A stretch of DNA of 64,000 nucleotides from Metabacillus endolithicus (GTDB taxonomy: Bacteria; Bacillota; Bacilli; Bacillales; Bacillaceae). Made by a program: the position numbers and the translations under genes. Of the stretch, positions 23,686-33,023 are shown piece by piece. Under the pieces are notes generated by a model. That model was not told the DNA's origin, searched no databases, and was given only the letters and a program-made list of their open reading frames with translations. The stretch is taken from NCBI RefSeq assembly GCF_023078335.1, contig NZ_CP095550.1, positions 3,330,001-3,394,000 of the forward strand, given 5' to 3'. Positions within the stretch are counted from its first letter, which is position 1; every line of letters starts with the position of its first letter.

Positions 23686-25045
23686 GAACTAATTCCTCTG
23701 GATGAAATATTGCTTTTTTCGATAAGTAAACACCATATTGAAGGGATGCTTTTCTTGTTGTAAGGTCAGCGTCTTTAAGCTCAGGATGTGAAAAGATGGA
23801 TCTTCCAGGCTTTGAATTGGCCTCAAACATCCAAACTCGACCGTCTTGATCTACCCCAAAATCAAAACCAATTTCTCCGATAAAGCCTTTAATATGCTGA
23901 TCAATTTTTTTACTTAGTGTAATAGCTGCCTCGGTTAAGTTATGAAATGTTTTCATTCTCTCCTGAGGGTCATCATAAATTTCTTCAAGTGTTTTAACAA
24001 CTCCACCATTATTTAAATGGGTAGTTACACTGCCACGACCAGCAACCTTTGCAGCTAGTGCGGTAACCTTCCAGCTCCCGTAATCATCTTTATTTGTATG
24101 AATTCGAAAATCAATTGCTTTACCATCAAATCGAATAAGCTTAATTCCTTGCTGTGCAAGATAACTTGATAGAAGTCTGTCTTTAAAAGAAGCTTTTAAG
24201 AAGCTTTCAAGAGATGGATATCTTCTAAGTCTGTTAATATCTTTATCATCTCGGTAACGTGAATAATATGTATTCTCTTCACGTGAATACATAAGCTGAA
24301 ACACTCCTAATCCTAAGCTTCCATTTGCAGGCTTTAGATAAATGCTTTGATACGATGAAAGCATTTCTTCCATCCTACTTATAGAAGGGTCGTGAATGGT
24401 TTCAGGTAAGTAATGTGAAGCCTCAGTATCTTGGATAAGAAGCTGATGAATGGACCATTTATTAAAAAAGCCTGGATTATACCATGGAATTGTATATTCT
24501 TCTGTTAACCGTTTTTTTACAAGTTTAAGTGCTTGATGGTTTTCAATTCTTCTATTTGGTAGTCGGTCATAAACAGCATTAGGAAAAGGAAAGGTTCCTC
24601 TTTTCCAACCGTTTTTTCCATATGTGTAACCTTCAATTGTGCCTTCTTCCCAGTTTATATGATGAGCACCAAACACAAAGGAATAGATGCCGAGTGACTG
24701 ATCAATGGATAAAAACTTAGCAAAGAAAAGAGAACGCTCACCAATTGGGCGTAATGAGGACTCTGTAAAGCCTGCAGTAAAGATGCCAACCAAAGGACCT
24801 AGGTGTAATGTATAGTCATGAATGATAAGGTGAGTCTTTCCTAAGGCAGGAAGCAGCAGCTGTTCTGATAATTCTTTTGGTATCACAATGTTATCTATAA
24901 GTGTCTCATCATACAAAACATCACATGGTAGGGTAATCGTACCGAAAGAAACGAATCCAATCTTACCGAAATGTTGTGCAGTTATAGGTAAAGAAATGGT
25001 TAATTTCTCTGTATCTTTTATTTGAATGGAATAGATTTTATTCAT
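23672..25045 (-). CDS. YheC/YheD family endospore coat-associated ATP-grasp protein
   Basis: A 457-residue protein: an N-terminal YheD-specific domain (about 1-170), then an ATP-grasp domain (about 200-440) with the nucleotide Lys in SIYLKPANGSLGLGVF and the metal-binding Glu/Asn pair in MFEANSKPGRS. Members are linked to the spore coat; the ligase substrate is unknown. ATG at 25045 has AAAGGAG and overlaps the preceding gene's stop by 8 bases. This is the second of four paralogues, two of them B. subtilis YheC/YheD counterparts. Confidence 0.87.
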   Translation of the reverse strand: MNKIYSIQIKDTEKLTISLPITAQHFGKIGFVSFGTITLPCDVLYDETLIDNIVIPKELSEQLLLPALGKTHLIIHDYTLHLGPLVGIFTAGFTESSLRPIGERSLFFAKFLSIDQSLGIYSFVFGAHHINWEEGTIEGYTYGKNGWKRGTFPFPNAVYDRLPNRRIENHQALKLVKKRLTEEYTIPWYNPGFFNKWSIHQLLIQDTEASHYLPETIHDPSISRMEEMLSSYQSIYLKPANGSLGLGVFQLMYSREENTYYSRYRDDKDINRLRRYPSLESFLKASFKDRLLSSYLAQQGIKLIRFDGKAIDFRIHTNKDDYGSWKVTALAAKVAGRGSVTTHLNNGGVVKTLEEIYDDPQERMKTFHNLTEAAITLSKKIDQHIKGFIGEIGFDFGVDQDGRVWMFEANSKPGRSIFSHPELKDADLTTRKASLQYGVYLSKKAIFHPEELVHEES

Positions 25046-26135
25046 TGACTTCAGCTCCTTTGTTATTTCTTTGGTTCATTAAATAATGACAATATGCTAA
25101 TGGAGACTCATAGAGAATATCTTTTAAATGTGGCTTTGTTTCAACAAAGGTTTTTCGACCCGGCTTTGAATTAATATCAAGTATCCATGTGGATCCATCC
25201 TGTGCATAACCTATATCAATTCCTATTTCAAACAATCTATTAAACTTCATATCAAGCAACTTAGGTAAATGGGTAATGATCGTAGAAAGCTCATCTTCAA
25301 GTAAAAATTTTTGTTTCATTGTTAAAGACTTTGACCATTCTTCATATGTGATCGGAGCACCACCACTGTTTAAGTTTGATAAAAACGATCCTTGATACCC
25401 TTTCCGTACCCCTTTTTCTACAAGAATCCACTCTCCATTTCGATTCTTTTGGAGAAGTAAGCGAATATCGAACGGATAACCTTCCTGATCTGTAAGGGAA
25501 AGAATAGGTTGAAGAAGATAGCTTTGCTGCTTTAGAAGTCTTTCACACCAATCGGAAAATTGCTGTAATGAATGAAATGATTGTTTCTTTTTATCGTGAC
25601 CCTTATGATAAGTGATGTTTACTTCATTTGAAGTTTGCCTAACAGCAATAATTCCATTTCCTCTAGATCCAGATATAGGTTTTAAAATGCAACTAGAATT
25701 AGTTCTGATGTGTTTTATAATTTGAGCTGATGTTGTTAGTTTTTCGGTTTCAGGTAAGTAGGAATTGATGAGCTCACTAGCTTTTAAGGCTGAATAAATC
25801 TGCCATTTATCAGGCAATCCAAACCCTAAAAATGTAGTTGAAGGGTTTTGCTTTAACCATTCAACAATTGGCTTGCTTTTTTTGGATGCTTGTTGATTGT
25901 TATAAAAGCAGCGGTCATAAATAAAAGTAGGAATTGAAAAGGAAGCACTCTTCCATGTTTGAGTTATTGAATCATATTTTTCACCGTTAATGGTTAAAGT
26001 AGAAGGATCAATGGAGGTAGGTTCAAAACGAACGCACTCGATATTAAATGAAGCACTTCGTTTGGCAATTTCTGTTGCATATCCATTTTCATGATGTAAA
26101 TGTACAGCTAAAAAACCTAATGTAATTTGGTGCAA
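25038..26135 (-). CDS. yheC: YheC family ATP-grasp endospore coat-associated protein
   Basis: A 365-residue, shorter paralogue without the long N-terminal domain, matching the YheC length. ATP-grasp features are SCILKPISGSRGNGI (about 150) and ILDINSKPGRK near the C-terminus. The start is a TTG with AGGAAGTG upstream. It lies between the longer YheD-like genes and overlaps the following gene by 8 bases. Its role in spore coat or cortex chemistry is inferred from the family and the operon. Confidence 0.83.
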   Translation of the reverse strand: MHQITLGFLAVHLHHENGYATEIAKRSASFNIECVRFEPTSIDPSTLTINGEKYDSITQTWKSASFSIPTFIYDRCFYNNQQASKKSKPIVEWLKQNPSTTFLGFGLPDKWQIYSALKASELINSYLPETEKLTTSAQIIKHIRTNSSCILKPISGSRGNGIIAVRQTSNEVNITYHKGHDKKKQSFHSLQQFSDWCERLLKQQSYLLQPILSLTDQEGYPFDIRLLLQKNRNGEWILVEKGVRKGYQGSFLSNLNSGGAPITYEEWSKSLTMKQKFLLEDELSTIITHLPKLLDMKFNRLFEIGIDIGYAQDGSTWILDINSKPGRKTFVETKPHLKDILYESPLAYCHYLMNQRNNKGAEVNE

Positions 26136-26182
26136 TTTAAGTCACTTCCTTTTCGTTTCCTTTCATTTTTAAAGAGGTAGAT

Positions 26183-27541
26183 TTATTTTTGATCATATAA
26201 AAACTGACAATAGTTTATAACTGATTTAGCAGATGGACGAACTTTGCCTTTTTTCGGATCATCTTCTGCTTTAGAAGGCTTTGTATTCACTTCGATGATC
26301 CAAGGGTGTCCATCATCGTCCAGTGCTAAATCGATGCCAAACTCTCCGAATTCTCCACCTGCTTGAATACATACAACATCAACAATTTCTAAAGAAAGCT
26401 CTGATAAAAGCTTCTTTAAATGAAGTCCTTCTTTTTCTCCAAATAATTCATTAAGCAAGCTTTTTATTTTAAAGATTTCTCCGCCTCTTGCTAAATTAGC
26501 AACAAATTGCTGATCTCCTGACACTCTGGCAACAGCAGAAGAAACTTTCCAATGGTGCAGGTCTTTTTTATGACATAAAAACCGAAAATCTAATGTTCGG
26601 TTTTGATAGTGTTTTAATTTGATCGTTTCTTGAAGGAGAAACCCTTCTTTTTTTAAGCGAGGGTAAAGAGCGGTGAATAATTGATCAAAGCTATCATATT
26701 CTTTTTTGATTTCACCGGAAAAAGTAGTAAAATCAAGAGAGTAGGAGCTGTCTTCATGTTCTATTACTCTAAAAATTCTTTTCCCCTGGCTTCCGTTAAT
26801 AGGTTTAATAAAAAGATCTTTTTTTTCGTTTAGCATATCTTTCAAATTAGATTTAGACTCTAAGAGCATGCTTTCAGGTAAATAAGGAATAAGATGATCA
26901 CTTGCAGATAGAATTTGGTGAATTTCCCACTTATTTAGAAAACGATCATTAAAATATGGTATTTTATTTTCAATAAAGTCAGTTGTGATATCTAAGAAAT
27001 TTTTAGATTTTTCCAGTTTTCTAGAATGAATACGGTTATGAACAACATCAGGGTATGGCAATGTAGCTTTTACCCACTGATTGTCTTGTAAATAGTAGCC
27101 ACTCATTTTTTCCTTATTGTAGGTTGAAAACGAAAACACATAGAAAAAGCAGCCATTTTTTTCAGAAAATAAGGCAAGTTCTTTGCAAAAATCATGAATG
27201 GAGCCAAAATGGACACCTTGATCCTTTTTCTTTATCTCAGTTATCAGGCCAATTACCGGCCCTAGCTTTAGTTGATTACGGTTCTTGAGTTCTCCTTGAA
27301 GAGATAGTGTTTTGTCTGGCAGATGTAGCAATTCATACGTTTCCTTTGAAACGGACAAACTAAAGTTCTCCTCATCTATAAATACGATTGGACAGGACAC
27401 AGTATGCATTCCACAACTAATTTTCAGGGAATGAACTAATTTAGGGAGACCTAAATGAACACGGAGCCCTTCACTCATTTCACATATATTTGGTCTAAAA
27501 GTTGATGGTAACTGTTTTATTTCAATCATACTTTGCATCAT
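26183..27541 (-). CDS. yheD: YheD family ATP-grasp endospore coat-associated protein
   Basis: A 452-residue, first gene of the minus-strand spore operon. The N-terminal domain (about 1-175) carries the family phrase KLGPVIGLITE. The ATP-grasp half has FIKPINGSQGKRIF and the metal-binding WIIEVNTKPSKAED. ATG at 27541 follows AAGGGG; a second ATG lies one codon later. The gene is divergent from yheB, as in B. subtilis. In that species YheD forms rings around the forespore and belongs to the coat layer; the same role is inferred. Confidence 0.87.
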   Translation of the reverse strand: MMQSMIEIKQLPSTFRPNICEMSEGLRVHLGLPKLVHSLKISCGMHTVSCPIVFIDEENFSLSVSKETYELLHLPDKTLSLQGELKNRNQLKLGPVIGLITEIKKKDQGVHFGSIHDFCKELALFSEKNGCFFYVFSFSTYNKEKMSGYYLQDNQWVKATLPYPDVVHNRIHSRKLEKSKNFLDITTDFIENKIPYFNDRFLNKWEIHQILSASDHLIPYLPESMLLESKSNLKDMLNEKKDLFIKPINGSQGKRIFRVIEHEDSSYSLDFTTFSGEIKKEYDSFDQLFTALYPRLKKEGFLLQETIKLKHYQNRTLDFRFLCHKKDLHHWKVSSAVARVSGDQQFVANLARGGEIFKIKSLLNELFGEKEGLHLKKLLSELSLEIVDVVCIQAGGEFGEFGIDLALDDDGHPWIIEVNTKPSKAEDDPKKGKVRPSAKSVINYCQFLYDQK

Positions 27542-27657
27542 AGAAACCCCTTATTTGCTCGCCTAACAGACAAGCTCTATAATGTTCTTAGGCAGATGTT
27601 GATATAGCATCGTATGTTTTTGAAAAAAAAAGGTGATGTTGTGGAAGGTAGATGGTA

Positions 27658-28794
27658 ATGAAAGATGTAATTATGGCAGTGATAATGATTGTAATCGGTG
27701 CGGCTATTGGGGGAGTTACGAACTCATTGGCAATTAAAATGCTTTTTCGTCCTTATAAACCTCTTTATTTTTTAGGGAAAAGGGTTCCTTTTACACCGGG
27801 ACTGATTCCGAAACGAAGAGAGGAGCTTGCTGAACAGTTAGGAAAAATGGTTGTTCAGCACTTGTTAACAGCAGAAGGGATGAAACGGAAATTTTTACAA
27901 TCACAATTTAGAGATCAAGTTATTACTTGGGGAGAAGCACAGATTAGAAAGCTTGTAATTTCTGAAAAAACTCCATCACAACTTATGATCTCATTAAATA
28001 TTAAGCAACCTGAGAAAGTAGTAAATGATACCTTAAGAAATTTTCTTCATAGAAAATTCGAAAAAGTGGTAAAGGAAAACTCCCAAAAGCCGTTAAATGA
28101 GGTACTTTCTAAAAATGTTTTAGATGATGTTTATGTTGCCGTTCCAAAGGTGGCTCAATTTATTGTCGATAAAGGCATTTCATATTTTGAAAGCAAGGAA
28201 GGTAAGCAAAAGCTTGGCAAAATGATTGAAGATTTTCTTGCAACTAGAGGAATGCTTGGTAATATGATTGGAATGTTTTTAGGAAACGAAAGCCTGGTTG
28301 ATAAAGTACAGCCAGAAGTGATTAAGTTTTTGAAAAACGACGAAACGAAAGTTTTAGTTACAACGTTAATTGGGCGCGAATGGAATTCTATTCAAGACAT
28401 GACCTTTGATGAGCTTGATCAAAAATGGGGTATTGTTGAAAAAGGATCCCGCATTCTTGATGCTGTTATTGATACATTGAATGTTGATGAACTTCTATCC
28501 AAGCCAATCTCAACTTACTTAAAACCAAATGAAGAAAAAATCATCAAAGAATGGCTTCCGATGGTAGTCGATGTTTCAACTAAATACCTTATATCTCATT
28601 TAGATGATATTTTACAACAGTTGAAGCTTGAAGATGTTGTGCGGGAACAAGTTGAATCTTTTGCAGTAGAGAGACTAGAGGACATTATTCTCTCAATATC
28701 AAGGAAAGAATTTAAAATGATTACCTATCTTGGAGCGCTACTTGGAGGGATCATTGGGGGATTACAAGCTATAATTGTCATGCTCATACAATAA
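27658..28794 (+). CDS. yheB: YheB family DUF445 membrane protein
   Basis: A 378-residue protein with a transmembrane helix at each end (about 4-24 and 355-376) and a long amphipathic helical middle, as usual for DUF445. The conserved N-terminal [18 protein letters not shown] and [14 protein letters not shown] are present. ATG 27658 is preferred over 27652 because AAGG is nine bases upstream. It is followed by yheA, as in B. subtilis. Molecular function is unknown. Confidence 0.88.
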   Translation: MKDVIMAVIMIVIGAAIGGVTNSLAIKMLFRPYKPLYFLGKRVPFTPGLIPKRREELAEQLGKMVVQHLLTAEGMKRKFLQSQFRDQVITWGEAQIRKLVISEKTPSQLMISLNIKQPEKVVNDTLRNFLHRKFEKVVKENSQKPLNEVLSKNVLDDVYVAVPKVAQFIVDKGISYFESKEGKQKLGKMIEDFLATRGMLGNMIGMFLGNESLVDKVQPEVIKFLKNDETKVLVTTLIGREWNSIQDMTFDELDQKWGIVEKGSRILDAVIDTLNVDELLSKPISTYLKPNEEKIIKEWLPMVVDVSTKYLISHLDDILQQLKLEDVVREQVESFAVERLEDIILSISRKEFKMITYLGALLGGIIGGLQAIIVMLIQ

Positions 28795-28884
28795 AATAGC
28801 TGGTTTTGTATGCAGAGATGAAAATAGTTTGTTATAGTGGAGAAGGAGCCTACATAGGTTAATACTAGAAAGGAGGCTCATCAT

Positions 28885-29232
28885 ATGCCTGAAAACTTAT
28901 ATGATGTTGCATACAATTTAGAAAAAGCTCTACGTGAAAGTGATGATTTCAAAGCGTTAAAAAATCTTTACGATGAAGTGAACGCAGATGAATCAGCAAG
29001 CAAGATGTTTGAAAACTTCCGTAACATTCAACTAAATCTTCAACAAAAGCAAATGTCTGGACAAGAAATTTCGCAAGAAGAAATTGAACAGGCGCAAAAA
29101 TCTGTTCAACTTGTTCAACAACATGAAAAAATTGCCCAACTGATGGCGGCAGAACAACGCTTGAGCATGGTTGTTACAGAACTAAATAAAATTATTATGA
29201 AACCACTTGAGGAAATGTACGGAAGCTTATAA
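28885..29232 (+). CDS. yheA: YlbF/YmcA family protein YheA
   Basis: The 115-residue all-helical protein belongs to the YlbF/YmcA/YheA family (DUF964), whose YlbF-YmcA-YaaT relatives modulate RNase Y and developmental decisions. Visible are LYDVAYNLEKALRESDDF at the start, the Gln-rich middle QQKQMSGQEISQEEIEQAQ and a C-terminal EEMYGSL. AAAGGAGG is a strong ribosome site. YheA itself is not shown to join that complex. Confidence 0.9.
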   Translation: MPENLYDVAYNLEKALRESDDFKALKNLYDEVNADESASKMFENFRNIQLNLQQKQMSGQEISQEEIEQAQKSVQLVQQHEKIAQLMAAEQRLSMVVTELNKIIMKPLEEMYGSL

Positions 29233-29257
29233 GACATACATAAAAATGTTCGTTCTT

Positions 29258-29288
29258 TAGCAGAATGGGAAAACCATTCTGCTTTTTT
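29258..29288 (+). terminator. Terminator of yheA
   Basis: AGCAGAATGG and CCATTCTGCT form a 10-bp stem with loop GAAAA and a T6 tract. Confidence 0.88.
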
Positions 29289-29420
29289 ATGTTTGTATAT
29301 GATCGAAACACACACCAATCCCAAACATTTCATCACAACACCACCACTCTTGTTCTATTTTTCGAAAGAGGGACATAACCTCATAATAGGTTTTAGACAT
29401 CTGTAGAAGGGGGACTCGCT

Positions 29421-30293
29421 GTGACTTTTTACCGATTACTTGCATTGAATATCGATGGAACTTTGCTTCGTTCAAATGGTCGTCTTCAAGCGTCGACGAA
29501 GGAAGCAATTGATTTTGTGAAAGAAAAAGAGGTCTACGTGACTCTTGTAACAAATAGGCATTTTCAATCTGCCAAAAAGCTAGCGAAAGCATTAAAACTA
29601 GATTCATTTTTAGTCACACATGGTGGAGCATTTATTTCCGAAAATCTAGATGAGCCTTTTTATGAGAAGCGACTATCTGAAGATTTAACATTTAATCTTG
29701 TTCAAGTGTTGGAAAATTTTAATTGCAATATCCGTCTTACACATGAACGCTTTTCAATTGGAAATCGAAAAAAAATTGCTTCAAATTTACTTAGTAAGTC
29801 AATTCTTAATACATCAGATTCCATGTTTTATCCGGTTCAATTTGTGGATTCCTTAGGAGACACTCTTAGAGATGAGCCGGTTTCTGCCACGAAAATCGAT
29901 GTTCATTTCAAATATGATGAAGAAAAAGAAGAGGCAGAAAAATTAATTCAAGAGGCTTTTGATGAGGTTAATCTAAAAACCAACAGCAAATCTAAAAGTT
30001 TTGAGATTGTTAGAAAAGGGGTTTCAAAGGAAAATGGCTTACGTGCCCTTGCTAGTCATTTGAAGATACCACTGCATGAAACTGTGGCTATTGGTGATTC
30101 AGATGATGATATTGAAATGATTAAGTCAGCAGGCTTGGGGGTAGCAATGTGGAATGCTCCGTTTGAAGTGAAGCATGCAGCTGACTGGGTAACACGTTCT
30201 AATAATCAGCAAGGTGTTGCTTATATGGTAAAAGAGCATTTTCGCAAGCAGCAAAGACAGGATTTCTTACGAAAAATTAAAATTGATAAATAA
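29421..30293 (+). CDS. yhaX: Cof-type HAD hydrolase (YhaX-like) with Asn at the nucleophile position
   Basis: A 290-residue Cof/type-IIB HAD protein. Motif I reads ALNIDGTLL, so the nucleophilic Asp is Asn10 while the second Asp (12) remains; I recall the same reading in B. subtilis YhaX but could not check. Motif II is LVTNRH (Thr/Ser), motif III Lys is in IVRKGVSKENG and motif IV is AIGDSDDDIEM. Phosphatase activity may be lost or altered. GTG start with AAGGGGG. The position between yheA and hemZ supports the YhaX assignment. Confidence 0.85.
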   Translation: MTFYRLLALNIDGTLLRSNGRLQASTKEAIDFVKEKEVYVTLVTNRHFQSAKKLAKALKLDSFLVTHGGAFISENLDEPFYEKRLSEDLTFNLVQVLENFNCNIRLTHERFSIGNRKKIASNLLSKSILNTSDSMFYPVQFVDSLGDTLRDEPVSATKIDVHFKYDEEKEEAEKLIQEAFDEVNLKTNSKSKSFEIVRKGVSKENGLRALASHLKIPLHETVAIGDSDDDIEMIKSAGLGVAMWNAPFEVKHAADWVTRSNNQQGVAYMVKEHFRKQQRQDFLRKIKIDK

Positions 30294-30327
30294 CAAGAAG
30301 GGAGAGAGCAGACTCTCCCTTCTTGTT
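30294..30327. terminator. Bidirectional terminator after yhaX
   Basis: AACAAGAAGGGAGAG and CTCTCCCTTCTTGTT form a 15-bp stem (30292-30327) with loop AGCAGA between converging genes. Confidence 0.88.
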
Positions 30328-30329
30328 AT

Positions 30330-30884
30330 TTAAGAATGGTTTCTTTTAATAGCAGGGTATTCTATTAATTTCCCCTCATAAACAAGCTGCAACTCATCGT
30401 TTTTTCGGAAATCGTCAGGAGTAATTAATGCTGGAAGTTTATCCCATAATTTAATTCCTGAGCGTTGAAGAATTTCAGCCACAAACTGTGAGCAAAAATA
30501 GGAATTACTAAATTCTACTGGTTCATTGAGGGAAACGCCTAAAACTCCAAATAGGTTATATAGAAACTTCTTTTTATTTTTAATAAAAACGTTTAACACA
30601 CGTCTCATCTTTTCAACATCACGATTTGACACTTCAAGCTTATAAATGACACAGGTTGTATCAGGGTACTTACTGTAAGTTCCTGTATAAACATCTTCTT
30701 TTACAAATCCACCGTTAATTGGATTACTGGGGTTTTTCCTACCAAAACTGTACATTTCTTTTAATGTTGGATCAAAGGCTATTGAGGCATGATTGTATGG
30801 AGCCTTTGTATATTTTTTGATAGATTTTGTAAATAACGTCCCAGTATCAGTGAGCAATATATAAACATATGTTTTGGCTGTCAT
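30330..30884 (-). CDS. Permuted papain-like (YiiX/NlpC-P60 type) hydrolase
   Basis: A 184-residue protein. The circularly permuted papain-like pattern is visible: His in APYNHASIAFD (about 31) before the nucleophilic Cys in SNSYFCSQFVAEIL (about 140). Relatives act on lipids or on amide and ester bonds in the cell envelope; the substrate is unknown. ATG at 30884 has AGAGGGAAG upstream; the longer frame to 31046 lacks a ribosome site and overlaps the divergent gene. Confidence 0.78.
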   Translation of the reverse strand: MTAKTYVYILLTDTGTLFTKSIKKYTKAPYNHASIAFDPTLKEMYSFGRKNPSNPINGGFVKEDVYTGTYSKYPDTTCVIYKLEVSNRDVEKMRRVLNVFIKNKKKFLYNLFGVLGVSLNEPVEFSNSYFCSQFVAEILQRSGIKLWDKLPALITPDDFRKNDELQLVYEGKLIEYPAIKRNHS

Positions 30885-30966
30885 ATTATTACTTCCCTCT
30901 TTTATATCTTCCCGAAATATTCTATCCTTAATTATACAATAATTCATTTTTTTGGTGGGTGAAAAC

Positions 30967-31881
30967 TTGATTACAACGCTTTGGACTTTATCGATCTTTT
31001 TACTTGTATTAAGTAGTGTGAGCATTGTTTTTATATTCATGAGCAAAAGGGAGCCAGAGAAGGATTTTACCGCTGTATTTTTAAGAGTAAAAACTTGGTG
31101 GGGAATGTTTGCAGTATTTTGTATGGCTACTTTATTTAATCCTGTTGTTTCATTGCTTTCATTAATGGTTTTATGTTTTTTTGCTCTAAAAGAGTATTTT
31201 TCTATGATGAAAACCAGAAAAGCTGATCGACGTTTATTTCTTTGGTCTTATTTAGCGATTCCTGTACAGTTTTATTGGATTTATATCGGCTGGTATGGAA
31301 TGTTTATTGTGTTTATTCCTGTTTATGTTTTCTTATTTTTACCTCTACCCAGGCTATTAGGTAAAGGTACAAGTGGCTTTTTGCGTTCAGTAAGCTCAAC
31401 ACAGTGGGGATTAATGTTAATGGTGTTTGGGTTAAGTCATTTAGCGTATTATCAATTCGCAACACCTGAATACGGAGCAAATTTAGTTCTTTTTCTAGTT
31501 GTGTTAACACAAGTAAATGATGTTGTTCATTATTTGATTTCGATCTATATAGGGAAAAGAAAGGTGGTACCCTCAGCGAATCCTACCATTACATGGGAAG
31601 GGTATGTAGGTGCAACCGTCGTCACAACAACAATTGCATACTTTATTTATCCTTACTTAACGCCTCTCGACTTAAAGTTTGGTATAATATCAGGTGTTTT
31701 AATTAGCTTAAGTGGGTTTTTTGGAAGTTTAACCATTTCAGTTTTAAAGCGTGACTTGCTTATAGGGGACCGTGAAAAATTACAGAACGTACAAAAAAGT
31801 TATTTAACACGTGTTGATAGTTTAACATATACCTCACCAGTATTTTTCCATGTTATCCGTTATTTTTATGAGTTTATGTAA
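30967..31881 (+). CDS. Phosphatidate cytidylyltransferase-like membrane enzyme (CdsA family)
   Basis: About 304 residues with eight to nine transmembrane helices. The CdsA signature region SVLKRDLLIGD followed by RVDSLTYTSPVFFH is at the C-terminus (canonical S-x-x-K-R-x-x-x-x-KD; here KD is replaced, so it is a divergent member). The predicted reaction is CTP plus phosphatidate to CDP-diacylglycerol; a second canonical CdsA may exist elsewhere. TTG at 30967 follows GGTGGGTG; a TTG at 30952 inside that site is the alternative. Confidence 0.75.
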   Translation: MITTLWTLSIFLLVLSSVSIVFIFMSKREPEKDFTAVFLRVKTWWGMFAVFCMATLFNPVVSLLSLMVLCFFALKEYFSMMKTRKADRRLFLWSYLAIPVQFYWIYIGWYGMFIVFIPVYVFLFLPLPRLLGKGTSGFLRSVSSTQWGLMLMVFGLSHLAYYQFATPEYGANLVLFLVVLTQVNDVVHYLISIYIGKRKVVPSANPTITWEGYVGATVVTTTIAYFIYPYLTPLDLKFGIISGVLISLSGFFGSLTISVLKRDLLIGDREKLQNVQKSYLTRVDSLTYTSPVFFHVIRYFYEFM

Positions 31882-31885
31882 ACAA

Positions 31886-31916
31886 AGGGGCTGTCTAAAT
31901 GGACAGTCCCATTTTT
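31886..31916 (+). terminator. Terminator of the cdsA-like gene
   Basis: GGGGCTGTC and GGACAGTCCC form the stem, followed by ATTTTTAC. Confidence 0.8.
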
Positions 31917-31930
31917 ACTTGATCTAGAAC

Positions 31931-32243
31931 TTACTCCTTATATCGTAAATAGTGGTAATTCTCCGTCGGAATTCGTTCTATAACATTTCCTTGCTCGTCC
32001 TTATAAACCTCATACTCTTGATATACTTCAACAGCATATCCATCTTCTTCTTTCAAATCGACAAGCCTGTTTTCAAATTCAGGTAAAGCAACAGACTCTT
32101 CTGTTTCAGTTGTAGCAGTTTCAGCATCATCAGCTGGAACTGGAATACTGACAATGGCTTGTTCCTTCTCGAAAAATTGTGGAGAATCTAGATAACCTAT
32201 CATAGCAACTACTGCAACAATGATAACTGGAGCAATTTTTCAA
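31931..32243 (-). CDS. Hypothetical acidic membrane-anchored protein, N-terminus frameshifted
   Basis: The clear part (to ATG 32203) is an acidic, surface-like protein ending YEVYKDEQGNVIERIPTENY. Upstream in the same frame a hydrophobic segment KIAPVIIVAVVAMIGYL is coded, but that frame begins at a stop. A TTG at 32243 with GGAGG nine bases upstream would give MKKIAPVIIV... if the A5 run (32236-32240) had six bases. Either the assembly lost one base or translation starts inside at 32203, which lacks a ribosome site. A single-helix signal-anchor protein is the likely product. The family is not recognised. Confidence 0.55.
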
Positions 32244-32443
32244 CTGCGATTGCCTCCTATTTTTATAATCTTATTATTATTCTATGACCTTACTGGTGGA
32301 TAATATTATTAATATTTATTTTTCCTAATATCGCTTGTTACTGTATATGAGTAATTGTTACTATTACTAGTGGAAAGAAATTATTAATTCTCATTCAAAT
32401 AGCAAGTAGATATAATAAAGATGTTAAAATGAAGGGGCAAAAT

Positions 32444-32908
32444 ATGAACAAAGAATATGTTGAGCAGCTAGAAACAAAAATCAAAGAATATGAAGAAGTC
32501 ATCTTAGAAATGTCAGCACCAATTATTCCATCAATTGTACCAGATACAATCTTAGTGCCGATTACAGGCATTCTCCTTGAAGAAAGATTTGAAAAAATTC
32601 GAATTAAGATTTTATCGTATATCCAAACACATGATATTGAGACGGCTATTATTGATATGACAGATATTACATTAGATAAAATTGAACAAATTGGTATGCG
32701 AGAATTAGGAAACGAAATACATCAATTAACAGATGCGATTTTTTTAATGGGAGTCGAGCCTTATTATGTTGGTCTTTCTCCACAGCTTATTAAGGAGATT
32801 GTCACGACTGGTGTGCAGATAAAAGCAGAGTCATTTTCTACATTTCAATCAGCATTAAAACATTTAATGAAAAAGAAAGGCTTTGTCCTACAAAAGGCTT
32901 CTGTATAA
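32444..32908 (+). CDS. Stand-alone STAS domain protein (RsbR/RsbS-like)
   Basis: A 154-residue protein with a short N-terminal coiled coil (EYVEQLETKIKEYEEVILEM) and a STAS domain from about residue 27: APIIPSIVPDTILVPITGIL, then IDMTDITLDKIEQIGMREL and YYVGLSPQLIKEIVTTGV. The acceptor-type Thr/Ser is in DMTDIT. It resembles the C-terminal half of the gene at 1089. ATG 32444 follows AAGGGG; an earlier ATG at 32429 lies before that site. It could join stressosome-like complexes controlling sigma-B; partners are not adjacent. Confidence 0.83.
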   Translation: MNKEYVEQLETKIKEYEEVILEMSAPIIPSIVPDTILVPITGILLEERFEKIRIKILSYIQTHDIETAIIDMTDITLDKIEQIGMRELGNEIHQLTDAIFLMGVEPYYVGLSPQLIKEIVTTGVQIKAESFSTFQSALKHLMKKKGFVLQKASV

Positions 32909-33023
32909 AGATAACATTGACCGAGACACTTGTTTTTTTGTACTATCAGAAAGATAAGTTTTTCATGGATGATAGTAAAAGAAACTAAAATAAGTTTTGA
33001 AAAAGATATAGGGTGATTATGAA

